DNA of 64,000 nt, taken from Macrostomum hystrix (Eukaryota > Platyhelminthes > Macrostomidae). The DNA is taken from the NCBI GenBank assembly GCA_950097015.1, contig CATNEN010000005.1:2232001-2296000 (forward strand). Direction: 5' to 3'. Both the position numbers and the translations under genes were made by a program. The notes beneath the pieces were generated by a model. That model saw only the letters and a list, made by a program, of their open reading frames with translations, had not been told where the DNA came from and ran no database searches. Shown here one piece after another: positions 46,070-59,100 of this stretch (positions are counted from its first letter, which is position 1; each line of letters starts with the position of its first letter).

Positions 46070-48014
46070 TTAAAATCGCTGATTAACTTTTTTAGCCACT
46101 TTAAGGTGAGTTTCGTCAGAAAATAACAAGGGCTTGGTGGATCCCCTTAACGTGCCGCAGTCTATCCTGAAAGTAATTAGTTAGACATTTTCTCTTTCTC
46201 TCAATCAACTTTCTCTCCCTGCCCACTTCCACTCACTCAATCTTGAGTCCTGTCAAATTAATGGACAACCGACGCTACCCATACTACATCCTTGCCTTGG
46301 GCCTAATTCATACTTCTTTTCTCTTCTATTGATGATTTATGCCATGGGTCCGCAGACTTTTCATATCGGCGGTTCCAAAGCTAAATTGTTTGGCCACTCC
46401 ACTTCAAAGCACATTTATTACTTATTGTACACTCGTGCGTACATTCGTGCGAATCTTAGCTGAGTGAAAAGGGAACACGGATCCCTCAGAACTGTCTGAC
46501 TGTCTGACTGTCTTCACATCCTTCTGGACATCTGTGTGACTGTCTTCACATCCTTCTGGACATTTGTCTGACTGTCTTCACAGCCTTCGAGACATCTGTG
46601 TGACTGTCTTCACATCCTTCTGGACATTTGTCTGACTGTCTTCACAGCCTTCGAGACATCTGTGTGACTGTCCTTCCATCCTTCAGGACATCTGTCTGAC
46701 TGTCCTTCCATCCTTCAGGACATCCGTCTGACTGTCTTCACAGCCTTCGAGACATCTGTGTGACTGTCCTTCCATCCTTCAGGACATCTGTCTGACTGTC
46801 TTCCCATCCATCAGGACATCTGTCTGACTGTCCTTCCATCCTTCAGGACATCTGTCTGACTGTCTTCCCATCCATCAGGACATCTGTCTGACTGTCCTTC
46901 CATCCTTCAGGACATCTGTCTGACTGTCTTCCCATCCTTCAGGACATCTGTCTGACTGTCTTCCCATCCATCAGGACATCTGTCTGACTGTCCTTCCATC
47001 CTTCAGGACATCTGTCTGACTGTCTTCCCATCCATCAGGACATCTGTCTGACTGTCCTTCCATCCATCAGGACATCTGTCTGACTGTCTTCCCATCCATC
47101 AGGACATCTGTCTGACTGTCCTTCCATCCTTCAGGACTATTACTACCTTAAATTCTTCATGTTTAGTTTTAAGATAATATCAGAAATGTTTGAGAGCATA
47201 TTGAAAAATCAATGAAGAAATTATGTTACCATCTGTGACTTAGTGAAGTCGCGAAGGTGACATGAATCGAAATGTAACGATTTCAAAGTTACATTGATTC
47301 CACCGCGATTTCTCCAGCATGTGCAACTGATTAGCATAAAGCAAATCAATTCTTTAACCTTCAAACTTTCAAAGCTTATTAGATCCCTTGGAAGAATTAA
47401 AATAAGACACGGTTTGATTTAGTTTCTCTGAATAGGATTTGTTTTACTCGCCAGCGTTGACTGCACTCTGTCTCTCGATAAGCTGTCGTCTGTCTATCAA
47501 CTGTCTTAAATTTTGTATTTCACCCTCAAAATAAAGATCGTCACGTCTTTTTAAGTGCGGCTCCCACTTATTTTGAATTCTTTTGTAAAGTGATTTCGTA
47601 ACAGATTTCAAAGCTGTTAGATTTCTATATTCTCGATTAATAAATCCTTGGAGTTAGAATTTTAAAACCCTCTGGCGCCCGGCGGCGTGCGTACATTGAG
47701 TGTACATTCTCTCCCCACTGTCCTCTGTCCCACACTAGCTTCTCTTTATTTTCTCTCCCCCTTTCTCGTGTGTACCTGTCTGGCCTCCACTGTCACATGT
47801 TTTGTCGCACGTGGGTGGGCTTTTTGTTTGTCTTAAAGTGCAGTGTTAACTGCAATTGGTGCTTCAACTATGACTCATAGGCTGCGACGGATCGAATGAA
47901 GGTGCTTTCCTTTCAAGATAAGTCTATGACGTCAGTAGTTATTTTTAGAAACCACGTGATTCTATCTAGTCGTATGTGCTTATGGGTGGCCTTTGGCTGA
48001 CTTGAACCTTCCAT
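46070..48014 (-). CDS. Small basic protein gene, unrecognised (~100 aa)
   Basis: Two well-matched exons: 47448-47646 (phase 1 in, 2 out) and the terminal exon 46070-46166 (stop TAA). The first reads REYRNLTALKSVTKSLYKRI, QNKWEPHLKRRDDLYFEGEI and QNLRQLIDRRQLIERQ. The second reads IDCGTLRGSTKPLLFSDETH then LKVAKKVNQRF. The sequence is helical, basic and clearly coding in composition. A very short start exon at 48008-48014 (ATGGAAG|GTTCAA, with an ACCATGG context) would give the required phase 1 and a ~100-residue protein, but this is tentative. The style resembles small ciliary microtubule proteins; no family is assigned. The intron between the two exons holds a 32-bp array. Confidence 0.5.
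46485..47145 (-). repeat. 32-bp tandem array in the intron of the small basic-protein gene
   Basis: The plus-strand unit contains GGACATCTGTCTGACTGTCC then TTCCATCCTTCA, about 20 copies. Variants TTCACAGCCTTCGAG and TTCCCATCCATCAGG alternate. Confidence 0.95.
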
Positions 48015-48251
48015 GGTTTTAAATCCATGAACCCGTTAGATTCTTGAATCCACAAAGCTTGTTAGATTCTTGAATCGATACTCGGCAAAATTGACACAAA
48101 ATCTTGAATTATAATAACTCTTCAATTCAGTGCCGATCCCAACCCTTCGCGGATTAGTCTAGTGCCGCTGGTGTGACGAGGGCGGAGGGTGAATTCCGAT
48201 CCAACTAACTTCCGGGTGAGGGATGGAGACGGTGAAAATTTTTCACTGAAA

Positions 48252-48843
48252 ATGCTGGCTAGAGACATGAGCCTGGCCCTGGAAATGGAAAGCTCAGGTA
48301 AGAGAAATATTATCTCATAGAGACTAGGAATTATCTACGCCCAAAAAAGCAGATTGCTTGAGGGCTTTCACTGAGAGCGAGAGGGGCAGGACTATCTGCC
48401 ACGCCCATGCTGTGTGCGTGTGTGTTGAGACGCTGCTCTTGATGGCTCTAGTAGATTAGGGAGGGGAAGCCTGGGCAGGTTTCTTAGAATCTGATCATTT
48501 TGGAATGAAAAGAAAATAATTTTTCAAGGGCCCGATAATGAGGAAAAATAATGTTGACATTTTTTCGATCTTTATTGTAATTCATATCTATTTAAAAACA
48601 TTTCTCATGATGTTTTGATTTTGTAGTTATTCCATCCTTGCGCATTACTGTCAGTAGTGTAATTAAGTTTGCGTGGATGAAGAAATCATTAAATCGCTCA
48701 ACGAAGCCGCAAAAAATTCAGCGTTCTGTGACTCCCTATCTGACTGTCTGAACGAAGAGAAAAAACGATTTAAAAATCTTTTTCCATCGACAGCGACTGA
48801 AGCCATAAATATTCAGCTTGAAAAAGCTAAATACATTGTGTAG
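48252..48843 (+). CDS. Candidate two-exon small protein gene (73 aa), unrecognised
   Basis: Exon 1 is 48252-48297 (MLARDMSLALEMESS; strong donor CTCAG|GTAAGAG). Exon 2 is 48668-48843 after the acceptor TAATTAAG, phase 1 to 2, stop TAG. Exon 2 reads VDEEIIKSLNEAAKNSAF and EEKKRFKNLFPSTATEAINI. Composition is coding-like, acidic at first and then helical. The acceptor has a poor pyrimidine tract, so the link between the exons is uncertain. The start lies about 240 bp from the proposed start of the minus-strand neighbour, suggesting a shared promoter. Confidence 0.4.
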
Positions 48844-48944
48844 ATTTTGTCTGACAGATCTTGCTTCATGGCTCCTACTCATTCTCTTTTTTTCTATTTC
48901 CTATCGCTATGTCTGTAACTTCAAGGCTTCTGATTGAGATACAA

Positions 48945-49195
48945 TCAGTGAGAGGTGAAGGAGTGAAGTGGGTAAAGTGAGTTGGGTGGCGGGGTGAGGT
49001 GGGTGGCGGATAGAGTTAGGTGGCAGAATGAGGTTGGTGGCGGATAGACTTGGGCGGCGGAGTGAGGTGGGTGCCGGATAGAGTACGGCGGCGGAGTGAG
49101 GTGGGTGGTGGATAGAGTTGGGTGGCGGAATGAGGTTGGTGGCGGAGTGAGGTTGGTGGCGGAGTGAGGTGGGGGCTGAGTGAGGAAGGTACCTG
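48945..49195. repeat. GGTGGCGGAGTGAG-type G-rich tandem array
   Basis: Irregular ~17-bp blocks (GGTGGCGGAGTGAGGTT, GGTGGCGGATAGAGTT), about 13 copies. Confidence 0.8.
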
Positions 49196-49290
49196 TTATA
49201 AAAGTTAAATTTAACCACTGATATCCTACGCACGACAAAGTTTCGTGTTTATCTTCTCCACATCACTAAATGTCATAATCGATTAGAAAT

Positions 49291-49560
49291 TTGATAAAAA
49301 ACTTGTTGTATTGCACAGCGTTAGTTATGGATCGCTGTGCATATGGATCGCAAACCTTCGGAGAACAATCTGACCACCCCGCTACTATTAGTAGGCTAAT
49401 TAGTAAAAAACGAATTTTCGCATTGCAAAAAGAAATTCGCCAAAATAGATTCCTTTGTTTAAAAGCAAAAAATGTAAAGAAATTTCAGTACGATTCTACC
49501 ACTGCTTTAGTAGAATGCTGGTACAACAATTCTAAATCTAACTACGTTTGTAGATCGTAG
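49291..49560 (+). CDS. Open frame of 89 codons, doubtful
   Basis: The frame includes MDRCAYGSQTFGEQSDHPA and lies alone in AT-rich DNA with no splice partner found. The composition is not clearly coding, and it may be chance. Confidence 0.15.
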   Translation: MIKNLLYCTALVMDRCAYGSQTFGEQSDHPATISRLISKKRIFALQKEIRQNRFLCLKAKNVKKFQYDSTTALVECWYNNSKSNYVCRS

Positions 49561-50445
49561 AAGAAGCAGAATTGAAATTTATAATTTCGACATTTCTTCT
49601 GCTTCTAAGTAAAAACAATACGCCAACAACGAGCTTGCATGTTACTTATATTATTATTATATTAGCACGCAGTTATAGTCTGCCTGAAATTCAGTTTTTA
49701 TTATAATTCGTTGTTTGAAAAATATGTATTTACTTTAAACTAAAAAGTTGTTCCAACATTCTGAGACAGAAAAATCTAGCCAGTGTAAGGTCTAATCTAC
49801 TTGAAGCTAAAAATGTTCTAAAAAGCGAGTTCATAAATAAAAAGTGCTTGACAAACTACACAGATCGCAAACTAAAATAAAAAAGCACGAATTCATGAAT
49901 TCATTCGTTAGAAACGGCTGATTTGCTTAAGAATATGAAAGCATCAGTTTAAGACACAGAAACATATTTTTTTCGTGTAGAATTTCGATAAGGAAATGAA
50001 ATTTGTCTCTACAGCCGATATGTGGCGAAAACTGAATAGTAAAAGTGACGAAAAACATTTTACGAGGCAGAAAGGACACAAAACTAACTAGAAGCCGCAA
50101 ATTGAGTCAGAATGATATTTGTTTAAGCAAAAAAAATTGCATCGGAAGAAAAGAATGACGTCACAAATTTTCTTTCAGACAATAAAGTTGTACAGGACTA
50201 GAAAAATAGCAAGGCATTTTGATTTTGATCGTTTAACAAATGTTATCGTTTAGAAAAAAAGAAAAGTAACGCGTTAATTTGTGCAAAATTGTGCTTTTTA
50301 TTAATTAATTAATTAATTCTGTCAAACAAAAGAAATAAAAGATTGCCTCTGAATTGTGCTTTCTATCTAATATCGTAAAAATTGGGCAAACTTTTGAAAG
50401 ATGCGAGTTCCGCCATCACTATTAAACAGTTTTATTGATGTTTAT
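49561..50445. other. AT-rich intergenic DNA
   Basis: 3' flank of the large minus-strand gene. AATAAA lies immediately after that gene's stop on the minus strand (near 50440 and 50431). No other feature. Confidence 0.45.
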
Positions 50446-53400
50446 TCAGCCGCAAATTGTCACAAAGCTGCTCTTGCCAATCCAGTGCGCGCCGCTGCCA
50501 CCTCCTTCTAAGTCGCTTGGCTGACTCTCCGTAACCTGAAAGTTTAATAGGTTTTTCAATACATATCGGCACTCTTTATTATCGATATACTTCAAAATTT
50601 AATCATAAATATTTACTAATTTCTCGAAAAACATTTACTGCTTGCTAAAATCAAGTAATCAGGAACTAGGTGGCTTAATTGAGGACTCAATGGGCCTTCT
50701 TGTCGGCACAGATTCGAGCCCCAGACCTCTAAGTTACCTCGTAGAAGTCCAAAGCTCTTAAGCTACCATGCTCCATCCTGCCTTGTCGTTGCAAACTGTG
50801 ATTTTTGGCGCGAATTTGAAACGAGAGCCCGTAATATTTATTAAAAACCTTATCTTCGGCACACACAGACACGCACAGACTGTACCAGTTCACACGCGAA
50901 ATGCAAAGTCAAATACAGAAGAGCAGCAACATATTTTAGCTCTGTGCCAGAATGGAAGATTCTCAGCTGTTGTGTGAGAAAAGTGCGCTGCATCGCATCT
51001 GGGCGCACAGTAATGCCCCTGCCATTCTTACCGTTAATCCATCTGTTCTAATCCCACGGCTAAGTTTGCTTGCCAATCGTCAACAAGACGAGAGATGGCA
51101 ACAGTTTTCGCTTAGGTTTTCGTCCTTTCTATTCCTAGTACGCGTATAGATATTTAGCGAGTGAGTTAGCACTACCTTATGGTAAGGGCAAGAGATAAGA
51201 GGGTAGGGTAGGGTAAGGTAACATGATAAGGAAGGAGGATAGTGGAGAAAGGATAGGGTAGAAAGGATAGGGTAGAAAGGATAGGGGAGAAAGGATAGGG
51301 GAGAAAGGATAGGGGGAAAAGGATAGGGGAGAAAGGATAGGGGTAGTGGATAGGGAAGAGAGGATGAGGAAAGAGGATAGCGTGAGAGGGTAGGGGAGAG
51401 AGGATAGGGAGAGAGGATAGAGAGAGGGGATAGGGGAGAGAGAATGAGGAAAGAGGATAGGGAGAGAGGATAGGGAGAGAAGATAGGGGAGGAAAGAGGA
51501 TAGGGAGAGAGGATAGGGAAGAGAGGATGAGGAAAGAGGATAGCGTGAGAGGATAGGGAGAGAGGATAGGGGAGAGAGGATAGGGGAGAGAGGATAAGGT
51601 AAGAGGATAGGGTGAGAGGATAGGGAAGAGATGATGAGGAAAGAGGATAGGGGAGAGAGGATAGGGTGAGAGGATAGGGAAGAGAGGATAGGGGAGAGAG
51701 GAGAGGGAGAGAGGATAGGGGGAGAGGATAGGGGAGAGAGGATAGGGGAGAGAGGATAGGGAGAGAGGATAGGGGAGAGAGGATAGGGTGAGAGGATAGG
51801 GAGAGAGGATAAGGGAGAGAGGATAGGGGAGAGAGGATAAGGTAAGAGAGGATAGGGGAGAGAGGATAGGGTGAGAGGATAGGGAGAGAGGATAAGGGAG
51901 AGAGGATAGGGGAGAGAGGATAAGGTAAGAGAGGATAGGGGAGAGAGGATAGGGAAGAGAGGATAGGGAGAGAGGATAGGGAGAGAGGATAGGGTGAGAG
52001 GATAGGGGAGAGAGGATAGGGTGAGAGGATAGGGAGAGAGGATAAGGGAGAGAGGATAGGGGAGAGAAGATAAGGTAAGAGAGGATAGGGGAGAGAGGAT
52101 AGGGAAGAGAGGATAGGGAGAGAGGATAGGGAGAGAGGATAGGGTGAGAGGATAGGGGAGAGAGGATAAGGGAGAGAGGATAGGGGAGAGAGGATAAGGT
52201 AAGAGAGGATAGGGTAGAGAGGATAGGGAAGAGAGGATAGGGAGAGAGGATAGGGAGAGAGGATAGGGTGAGAGGATAGGGGAGAGAGGATAGGGTGAGA
52301 GGATAGGGAGAGAGGATAAGGGAGAGAGGATAGGGGAGAGAAGATAAGGTAAGAGAGGATAGGGGAGAGAGGATAGGGAAGAGAGGATAGGGAGAGAGGA
52401 TAGGGAGAGAGGATAGGGTGAGAGGATAGGGGAAAGAGGATAGGGTGAGAGGATAGGGAGAGAGGATAAGGGAGAGAGGATAGGGGAGAGAGGATAAGGT
52501 AAGAGAGGATAGGGGAGAGAGGATAAGGAGAGAGGATAGGGTGAGAGGATAGGGGAGAGAGGATAGGGGAGAGAGGATAGGGTGAGAGGATAGGGGAGAG
52601 AGGATAGGGAGAGAGGATAGGGGAGAGAGGATAGGGAGAGAGGATACGGGAGAGAGGATAGGGGAGAGAGGATAGGGAGAGAGGATAGGGTGAGAGGATA
52701 GGGTGAGAGGATAGGGAGAGAGGATAGGGAGAGAGGATAGGGGAGAGAGGATAGGGTGAGAGGATAGGGGAGAGAGGATAGGGGAGAGAGGATAAGGTAA
52801 GAGGATAGGTTTAGAGGATAGGGAAGAGATGATAGGGGAGAGAGGATAGGGAGAGAGAATAGGTTGAGAGGATAGGGAAGAGATGATAGGGAAGAGAGTA
52901 TAGGGAGAGAGTATAGGGTGAGAGGATAGGGAGAGAGGATAGGGGAGAGTTGAAAAAGACAGGACTGCTTGTTTCCTTCAGCCGGCAAGAAGCTAAATAC
53001 CTTCATTTTTAGCAACACATTTTAATTCCGCCATTCTGGAAAAGTATTTTTTTCTAATTTTGTGTCAGAAACTAGCGTGAGAACAAAAAAGTACAAGATC
53101 AAGGTGTGTTTTCGCCTAATTCTAAAAATAGGTTCCTCAGCGTAGGCTAATTTGAAGGGGAAAAACAATTGACATGCTGTAGGGATGGAGAGTCGTGGGA
53201 AGGGGTGGATTAAAAGCTGGTGCGGAGACTGTTCGCCAAACCCTCGCCCTACCCGCCTCACGCACTTACAAGTACGTTCACTCGAACTATCAAATATTTA
53301 GCCTGCACTCTCACCATACCTAAAACTACTCTCGCCCTTAGTATACTCACGCCATAAACCTACTCTCACCCAAAATCTACTCTCGCCCTAAACCTACTCT

Positions 53401-56161
53401 CGCCTAAACCTACTCTCGCCTTAAACCTACTCTCGCCTTAAACCTACTCTCGCCCTTAACCTACTCTCGCCTTAAACCTACTCTCACCCAAAATCTACTC
53501 TCGCCCTAAACCTACTCTCGCCTAAACCTACTCTCGCCATAAACCTACTCTCACCCAAAATCTACTCTCGCCCTAAACCTACTCTCGCCTAAACCTACTC
53601 TCGCCTTAAACCTACTCTCGCCTTAAACCTACTCTCGCCCTTAACCTACTCTCGCCTTAAACCTACTCTCACCCAAAATCTACTCTCGCCCTAAACCTAC
53701 TCTCGCCTTAAACAGTCTCGCCCTAAACCTACTCTCGCCCTAAATCTACTCTCGCCCTAAACCTACTCTCGCCTAAACCTACTCTCGCCCTAAACCTACT
53801 CTCGCCCTAAACCTACTCTCGCCCTAAATCTACTCTCGCCCTAAACCTACTCTCGCCTTAAACCTACTGTCGCCATAAACCTACTCTAGCCCTAAAACTT
53901 CTCTGTCACTGATCATTATCTCGCCCTAGACCTACTCTCGCTCTAAACCAACTCTCGCCCTAAACCTACTCTCGCCCTAAACCTACTCTCGCCTAAACCT
54001 ACTCTAGCCCTAAACCAACTCTCGCCCTAAACCTACTCTCGCCTAAACCTACTCTGGCCCTAAACCTACTCTCGCCCTAAACCTGCTCTCGCCCTAAAAT
54101 AACTCTCGCCCTAAACCTACTCTGGCCCTAAACCAACTCTCGCCCTAAACCTACTCTCGCCATTTCCAATAACCAACTCAATAACCAATGTACACAGTTG
54201 GCCTTCAATAGGATGCAGCTGCTCTCTCAGAATAAGGAAAGATATGCGATAGGCTTGTGTGTAGGCATTCTTCCTAGCTGCTCAAGTCCATATGCTTATT
54301 TGGAGTATATTTTTGGAGTCGGCAGGAAGAAGAGATGAAAGAATGAACGCAGGGGCAGAGGAAGAGCCATCAGGAAGACTCGCGTCGCCATGCTAGGGGA
54401 TAAGGGATGAAATTTTCTGCGGAGACTTCCCCCCTAACCTCCTTTTCGCCCTTCGGATCCCATCCTGCATAGCTGATGGCAAGAATACGCCTACTCAGAT
54501 CTCTATCCTAAAGATGCCCTTGCTTTCTATCTCAATATCGGCCTTGCGCATCGGTTCGCGTGTATTGAGCATATAAAATTCCGTCAACTAAAAATAGATC
54601 AGAGTCCAGCACAACATTCACCGAGAGAATGGGAGTGAGATGAGGCTGAGCTCAGAGATCAGAGAAGTTAGACAGCAACAAGGACAGAATTCTATGTCAG
54701 TGGACAATTAACAATTTCTAGTTCCTCTTTTCGGACAATTTTTTTCTTATTTTTCAAGGTCCCAGACAGAAAAAAACTGGGACAGATTAGTCGATTTCTA
54801 TTTAAGGAAAGAAAAAATAGCTTTACTGACTCCCAAACACGAAACGTGATGGAGAAAAGTTAATCATAAAGAAGATTATCTCTGTACTTTTAATTTAGCG
54901 CTGTTTATCAATAAAATTCAAATTTCGTGTGAAACTGAGTTTAGAAATAAACAGTAAACAAACGAAATAATGTGTGCTTCGGTGAGGTTCGAGTTTGAAC
55001 TCTGGGAGCTCGAAAACAGGAGAGGAGAGGGGGGTAGACAGGAGAGGTAGACAGGAGGGGTAGACAGGAGGGGTAGACAGGAGGGGTAGACAGGAGGGAT
55101 AGACAAGAGAGGTAGACAGTAGGGGTACACAAGAGAAGTAGACTGGAGGGGTATAAAGGAGAGGTAGACAGTAGAGGTAGATAAGAAAAGTAGACAAGAT
55201 AAGTAAACAAGACAAGTAGACAAGAGAGGTGGACAGGAGAAGTAGACATGAGAAGTAGATAGGAGAGGTAGATAAGAAAAGTAGACAAGATAAGTAAACA
55301 AGACAAGTAGACAAGAGAGGTGGACAGGAGAAGTAGACATGAGAAGTAGATAGGAGAGGTAGATAAGAAAAGTAGACAAGAGAGGTGGACAGGAGAAGTA
55401 GGCAGGAGAAGTAAACAGGAGAAGTAGACAAGAGAGGTAGACAGGAAGGGTAGACAAGAGAGGTAGACAGGAGAGGCGATGGACAGGAGCTAGGTAGAGC
55501 TTTGTGTTATATAGAAGCTGATAGGAAGGTGAGACGGAGAGTTAGTGCCCGACTTTGGTCAGCACTCACCGCAGTATTAGCGGCCCTAGCTAACTGGGCA
55601 GAATTAGCATTGTCGCAATCGCTCTTTGAATTGGATCTGCTAGATCTGCTAGACTTTCCAGTTGTTGATAATGAAGCGAACGGCAGCAGCGGTGTCTGCA
55701 TGGCGTCGAGAATGTTGGCCGCGGCGCTGCATAGGCCGGCCGTTGGCAAACTGCCGCACGAGGCGGTTCTCAGCACCGGCTGTCGACGCCTGAGCAGTTT
55801 AATGCCAGCCCTGAGCTGCCTGACAGCGTCCAGATCGGCTAGTCGGGCTGCTAAACCGGGCTCGCCCGGCAGAGACGCTGTCAGGAACGCTACGAGGCGT
55901 TCGACATCGGATTCCAGGCAGCGGGCAGCTCGAGGCCCCAGACACGCGGCCGCGGCTCCCAGCTCGGCTTCGCAGCGTCGTCGACGTCGGATCAGCAGCT
56001 CGGAGCTCCATACCGCAGCCAGCGCTGCCACCGGAGGCGCCAAGATTTCTAAGCGAGCATCGGCGTTGCCGACATCGTCAGGAAATGGTCGAATACCCGC
56101 CGAGGCGACCAATGGCGGAGTCAGGCAGCTGTTGAATAGAGCTTCGGTTGCGGACGATGCG

Positions 56162-56192
<31 letters not shown>

Positions 56193-59100
56193 CGCAGTCA
56201 CCGGAGTTGCTTGATGTCGGAGGCGGCGAGCCAATCTCGGCTAGTTGCCAAGCCCGCTCGGCGCTAGGGAAAAAAACTGCCAGTTGTCGCCTAGCGCGGG
56301 AAAGGCACCTGTGAAAACATAAGTTTTAGGATTAGAGCAGTCTCAAATAGATCTAAGGAAAAAGTTAGTCTTGTTCCACCGCAAGTATGGGCGGGGGCCT
56401 ACTGGGAGAGGATACCCGACTTCCAGCTGACACTTATCTGGATAGATGTCATATCTGCTCAATCACATCTCACCGATAAGACTTTGTGCGAGACAGGATT
56501 TTGTACAGATGATTTTAAGTATTAAATATCAAAATCGAACATACAATAACATGTACTATTAATTCTTTACTTCTAGGGTTTAGTACTCAGGTAGGACTGC
56601 AAATTGTATAATACTTATGAGTGGTATCTACTTCTCATTATCTACTTAACTACTTCTCATTGTCCATCTCAAGCTACTTCTCATTCACCATCTCAAGCTA
56701 CTTCTCATTCACCATCTCAATCTACTTCTCATTCACCATCTCAATCTACTTCTCATTCACCATCTCAATATACTTCTCATTCACCATCTCAATCTACTTC
56801 TCATTCACCATCTCAATATACTTCTCATTCACCATCTCAATCTACTTCTCATTCACCATCTCAAGCTACTTCTCATTCACCATCTCAATCTACTTCTCAT
56901 TCACCATCTCAAGCTACTTCTCATTCACCATCTCAATCTACTTCTCATTCACCATCTCAATCTACTTCTCATTCACCATCTCAAGCTACTTCTCATTCAC
57001 CATCTCAAGCTACTTCTCATTCACCATCTCAAGCTACTTCTCATTCACCATCTCAATCTACTTCTCATTCACCATCTCAAGCTACTTCTCATTCACCATC
57101 TCAAGCTACTTCTCATTCACCATCTCAAGCTACTTCTCATTCACCATCTCAAGCTACTTCTCAATCTACACCTCATTCTCAGTCTCAGTTATCAGCCAGT
57201 TCCGTCAAGCCCTTCAGTCTCAGGTGTCTCACCGTTCAGCATATCGCAGCATGAGCTGAGTCCTGGCCTGTACAACAGTGTCAGGCAGTGAGGCGAAGGC
57301 TTCCAACCTTCCCCTGAGTCGGCCGGCGCATTGCTCTGGAAGGCGCCTAGGCGATATGGCGCCAGAGCAGGCCGCTGTTGCCGTCGCCAACGCCGCGGTC
57401 AGGGCCGGCAGGTCGATTAGGACGACGGTGAAGAAACGGCGACCTCTCACGGATCTGCAGCCGCGAATTTCTCCTGATTTCATGGATTGGCGAAGTGGCA
57501 AGTTGGTTGACACCGTTTTTTTCTGAATACCTGTTGGGTTTCCTGAATACCTGTTGGGTTTCCTGAATACCTGTTGGGTTTCCTGAATACCTGCTAGGTT
57601 TCCTGAATACCTGTTAGGTCTCCCGAATACCTGCTAGGTTTCCAGAATACCTGTTCGGTTTCCTGAATACCTGTTAGGTTTCCTGAATACCTGTTAGGTT
57701 TCCTGAATACCTGTTAGGTTTCCTGAATACCTGTTAGGTTTCCAGAATACCTGTTCGGTTTCCTGAATACCTGTTAGGTTTCCAGAATACCTGTTCGGTT
57801 TCCTGAATACCTGTTAGGTTTCCAGAATACCTGTTCGGTTTCCTGAATACCTGTTAGGTTTCCAGAATACCTGTTCGGTTTCCTGAATACCTGTTAGGTT
57901 TCCTGAATACCTGTAAGTATTCTGATATTACCTAGCAGTGTTCCTAGCAATATCCTACTTTAAGCAGCGCCTTACCATCTCCGTCGCAAACGACATCATT
58001 GTCGTCGTCAACACAATCGACTTCGATGTCGTCAACGGCGGTGTCATCATTCGTCGCATTGTCCTCCTCGGCGTCTAGCCTGGCCAGACTTCGACAAGCC
58101 AGTTGAAGCAGGCTGGATACCACAGAGCGACTGGCGATCACGGAGATTGCCAACCAATCCGCTAATGCGGCTAAGGGCGGCTCCAATTGGCTGGCCGTCA
58201 CGCGACACGCTCCGCCGCGTCTGCCGGCCAACCAATCAGAGAGCTCCGAGCAGCACAAGAGTACAGCTCTAAGGCAGGGATCTAGAAGCGGCGAAATCTG
58301 GCAGCTGATGAGTTTAGGCGGAGTGCATGCCAGTGCCAGGTGCCGGTCGAAGGCGCGGAGAAATTCAGCCTTCAGTTCAGAGGCAAGCGAATTAGCTTGG
58401 TACAGATTGATATCTGACACTTATCAGTTCTGACAGGTATCCAGTTCTGACACTAATCCTTTTCTCACACTAATAAAATTCTGACACTAATCCAATTCTG
58501 ACACTAATCCAATTCTGACACTAATCAAATTCTGACACTAATCATATTCTGGCACTAATCCAATTCTGACACTAATCAAATTCTGACACTAATCAAATTC
58601 TGACACTAATCCGATTCTGACACTAATCAAATTCTGACACTAATCCTAATTCTGACACTAATCAAATTCTGACACTAATCCTAATTCTGACTCTAATCTA
58701 ATTCTGACACTAATCAAATTCTGACACTAATCCAATTCTGACACTAATCCTTTTCTCACACTAATAAAATTCTGACACTAATCAAATTCTGACACTAATC
58801 ATATTCTGGCACTAATCCAATTCTGACACTAATCCAATTCTGACACTAATCAAATTCTGACACTAATCATATTCTGGCACTAATCCAATTCTGACACTAA
58901 TCAAATTCTGACACTAATCCAATTCTGACACTAATCCGATTCTGACACTAATCAAATTCTGACACTAATCCTAATTCTGACACTAATCAAATTCTGACAC
59001 TAATCCTAATTCTGACACTAATCTAATTCTGACACTAATCAAATTCTGACACTAATCCAATTCTGACACTAATCCAATTCTGACACTAATCATTTTTGAC

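Noticed and set aside
46081-46100. 10-nt plus-strand microexon (TTTTTTAG|CCACTTTAAG|GTGAGT)
   Set aside because: Overlaps the better supported minus-strand terminal exon 46070-46166, whose phase matches its upstream exon.
51177-53018. 613-codon open frame on the minus strand
   Set aside because: It is the 12-15-bp purine array read in a stop-free frame. It consists only of Pro/Leu/Ser/Tyr repeats and lies in an intron.
53300-54165. Interstitial telomere (CCCTAAA present in each unit)
   Set aside because: The motif is only part of a 17-bp unit and is never tandem by itself.
55502-56314. Plus-strand 270-codon open frame
   Set aside because: Mirror of the minus-strand exon 55570-56308, which has correct splice sites and phase on both sides.
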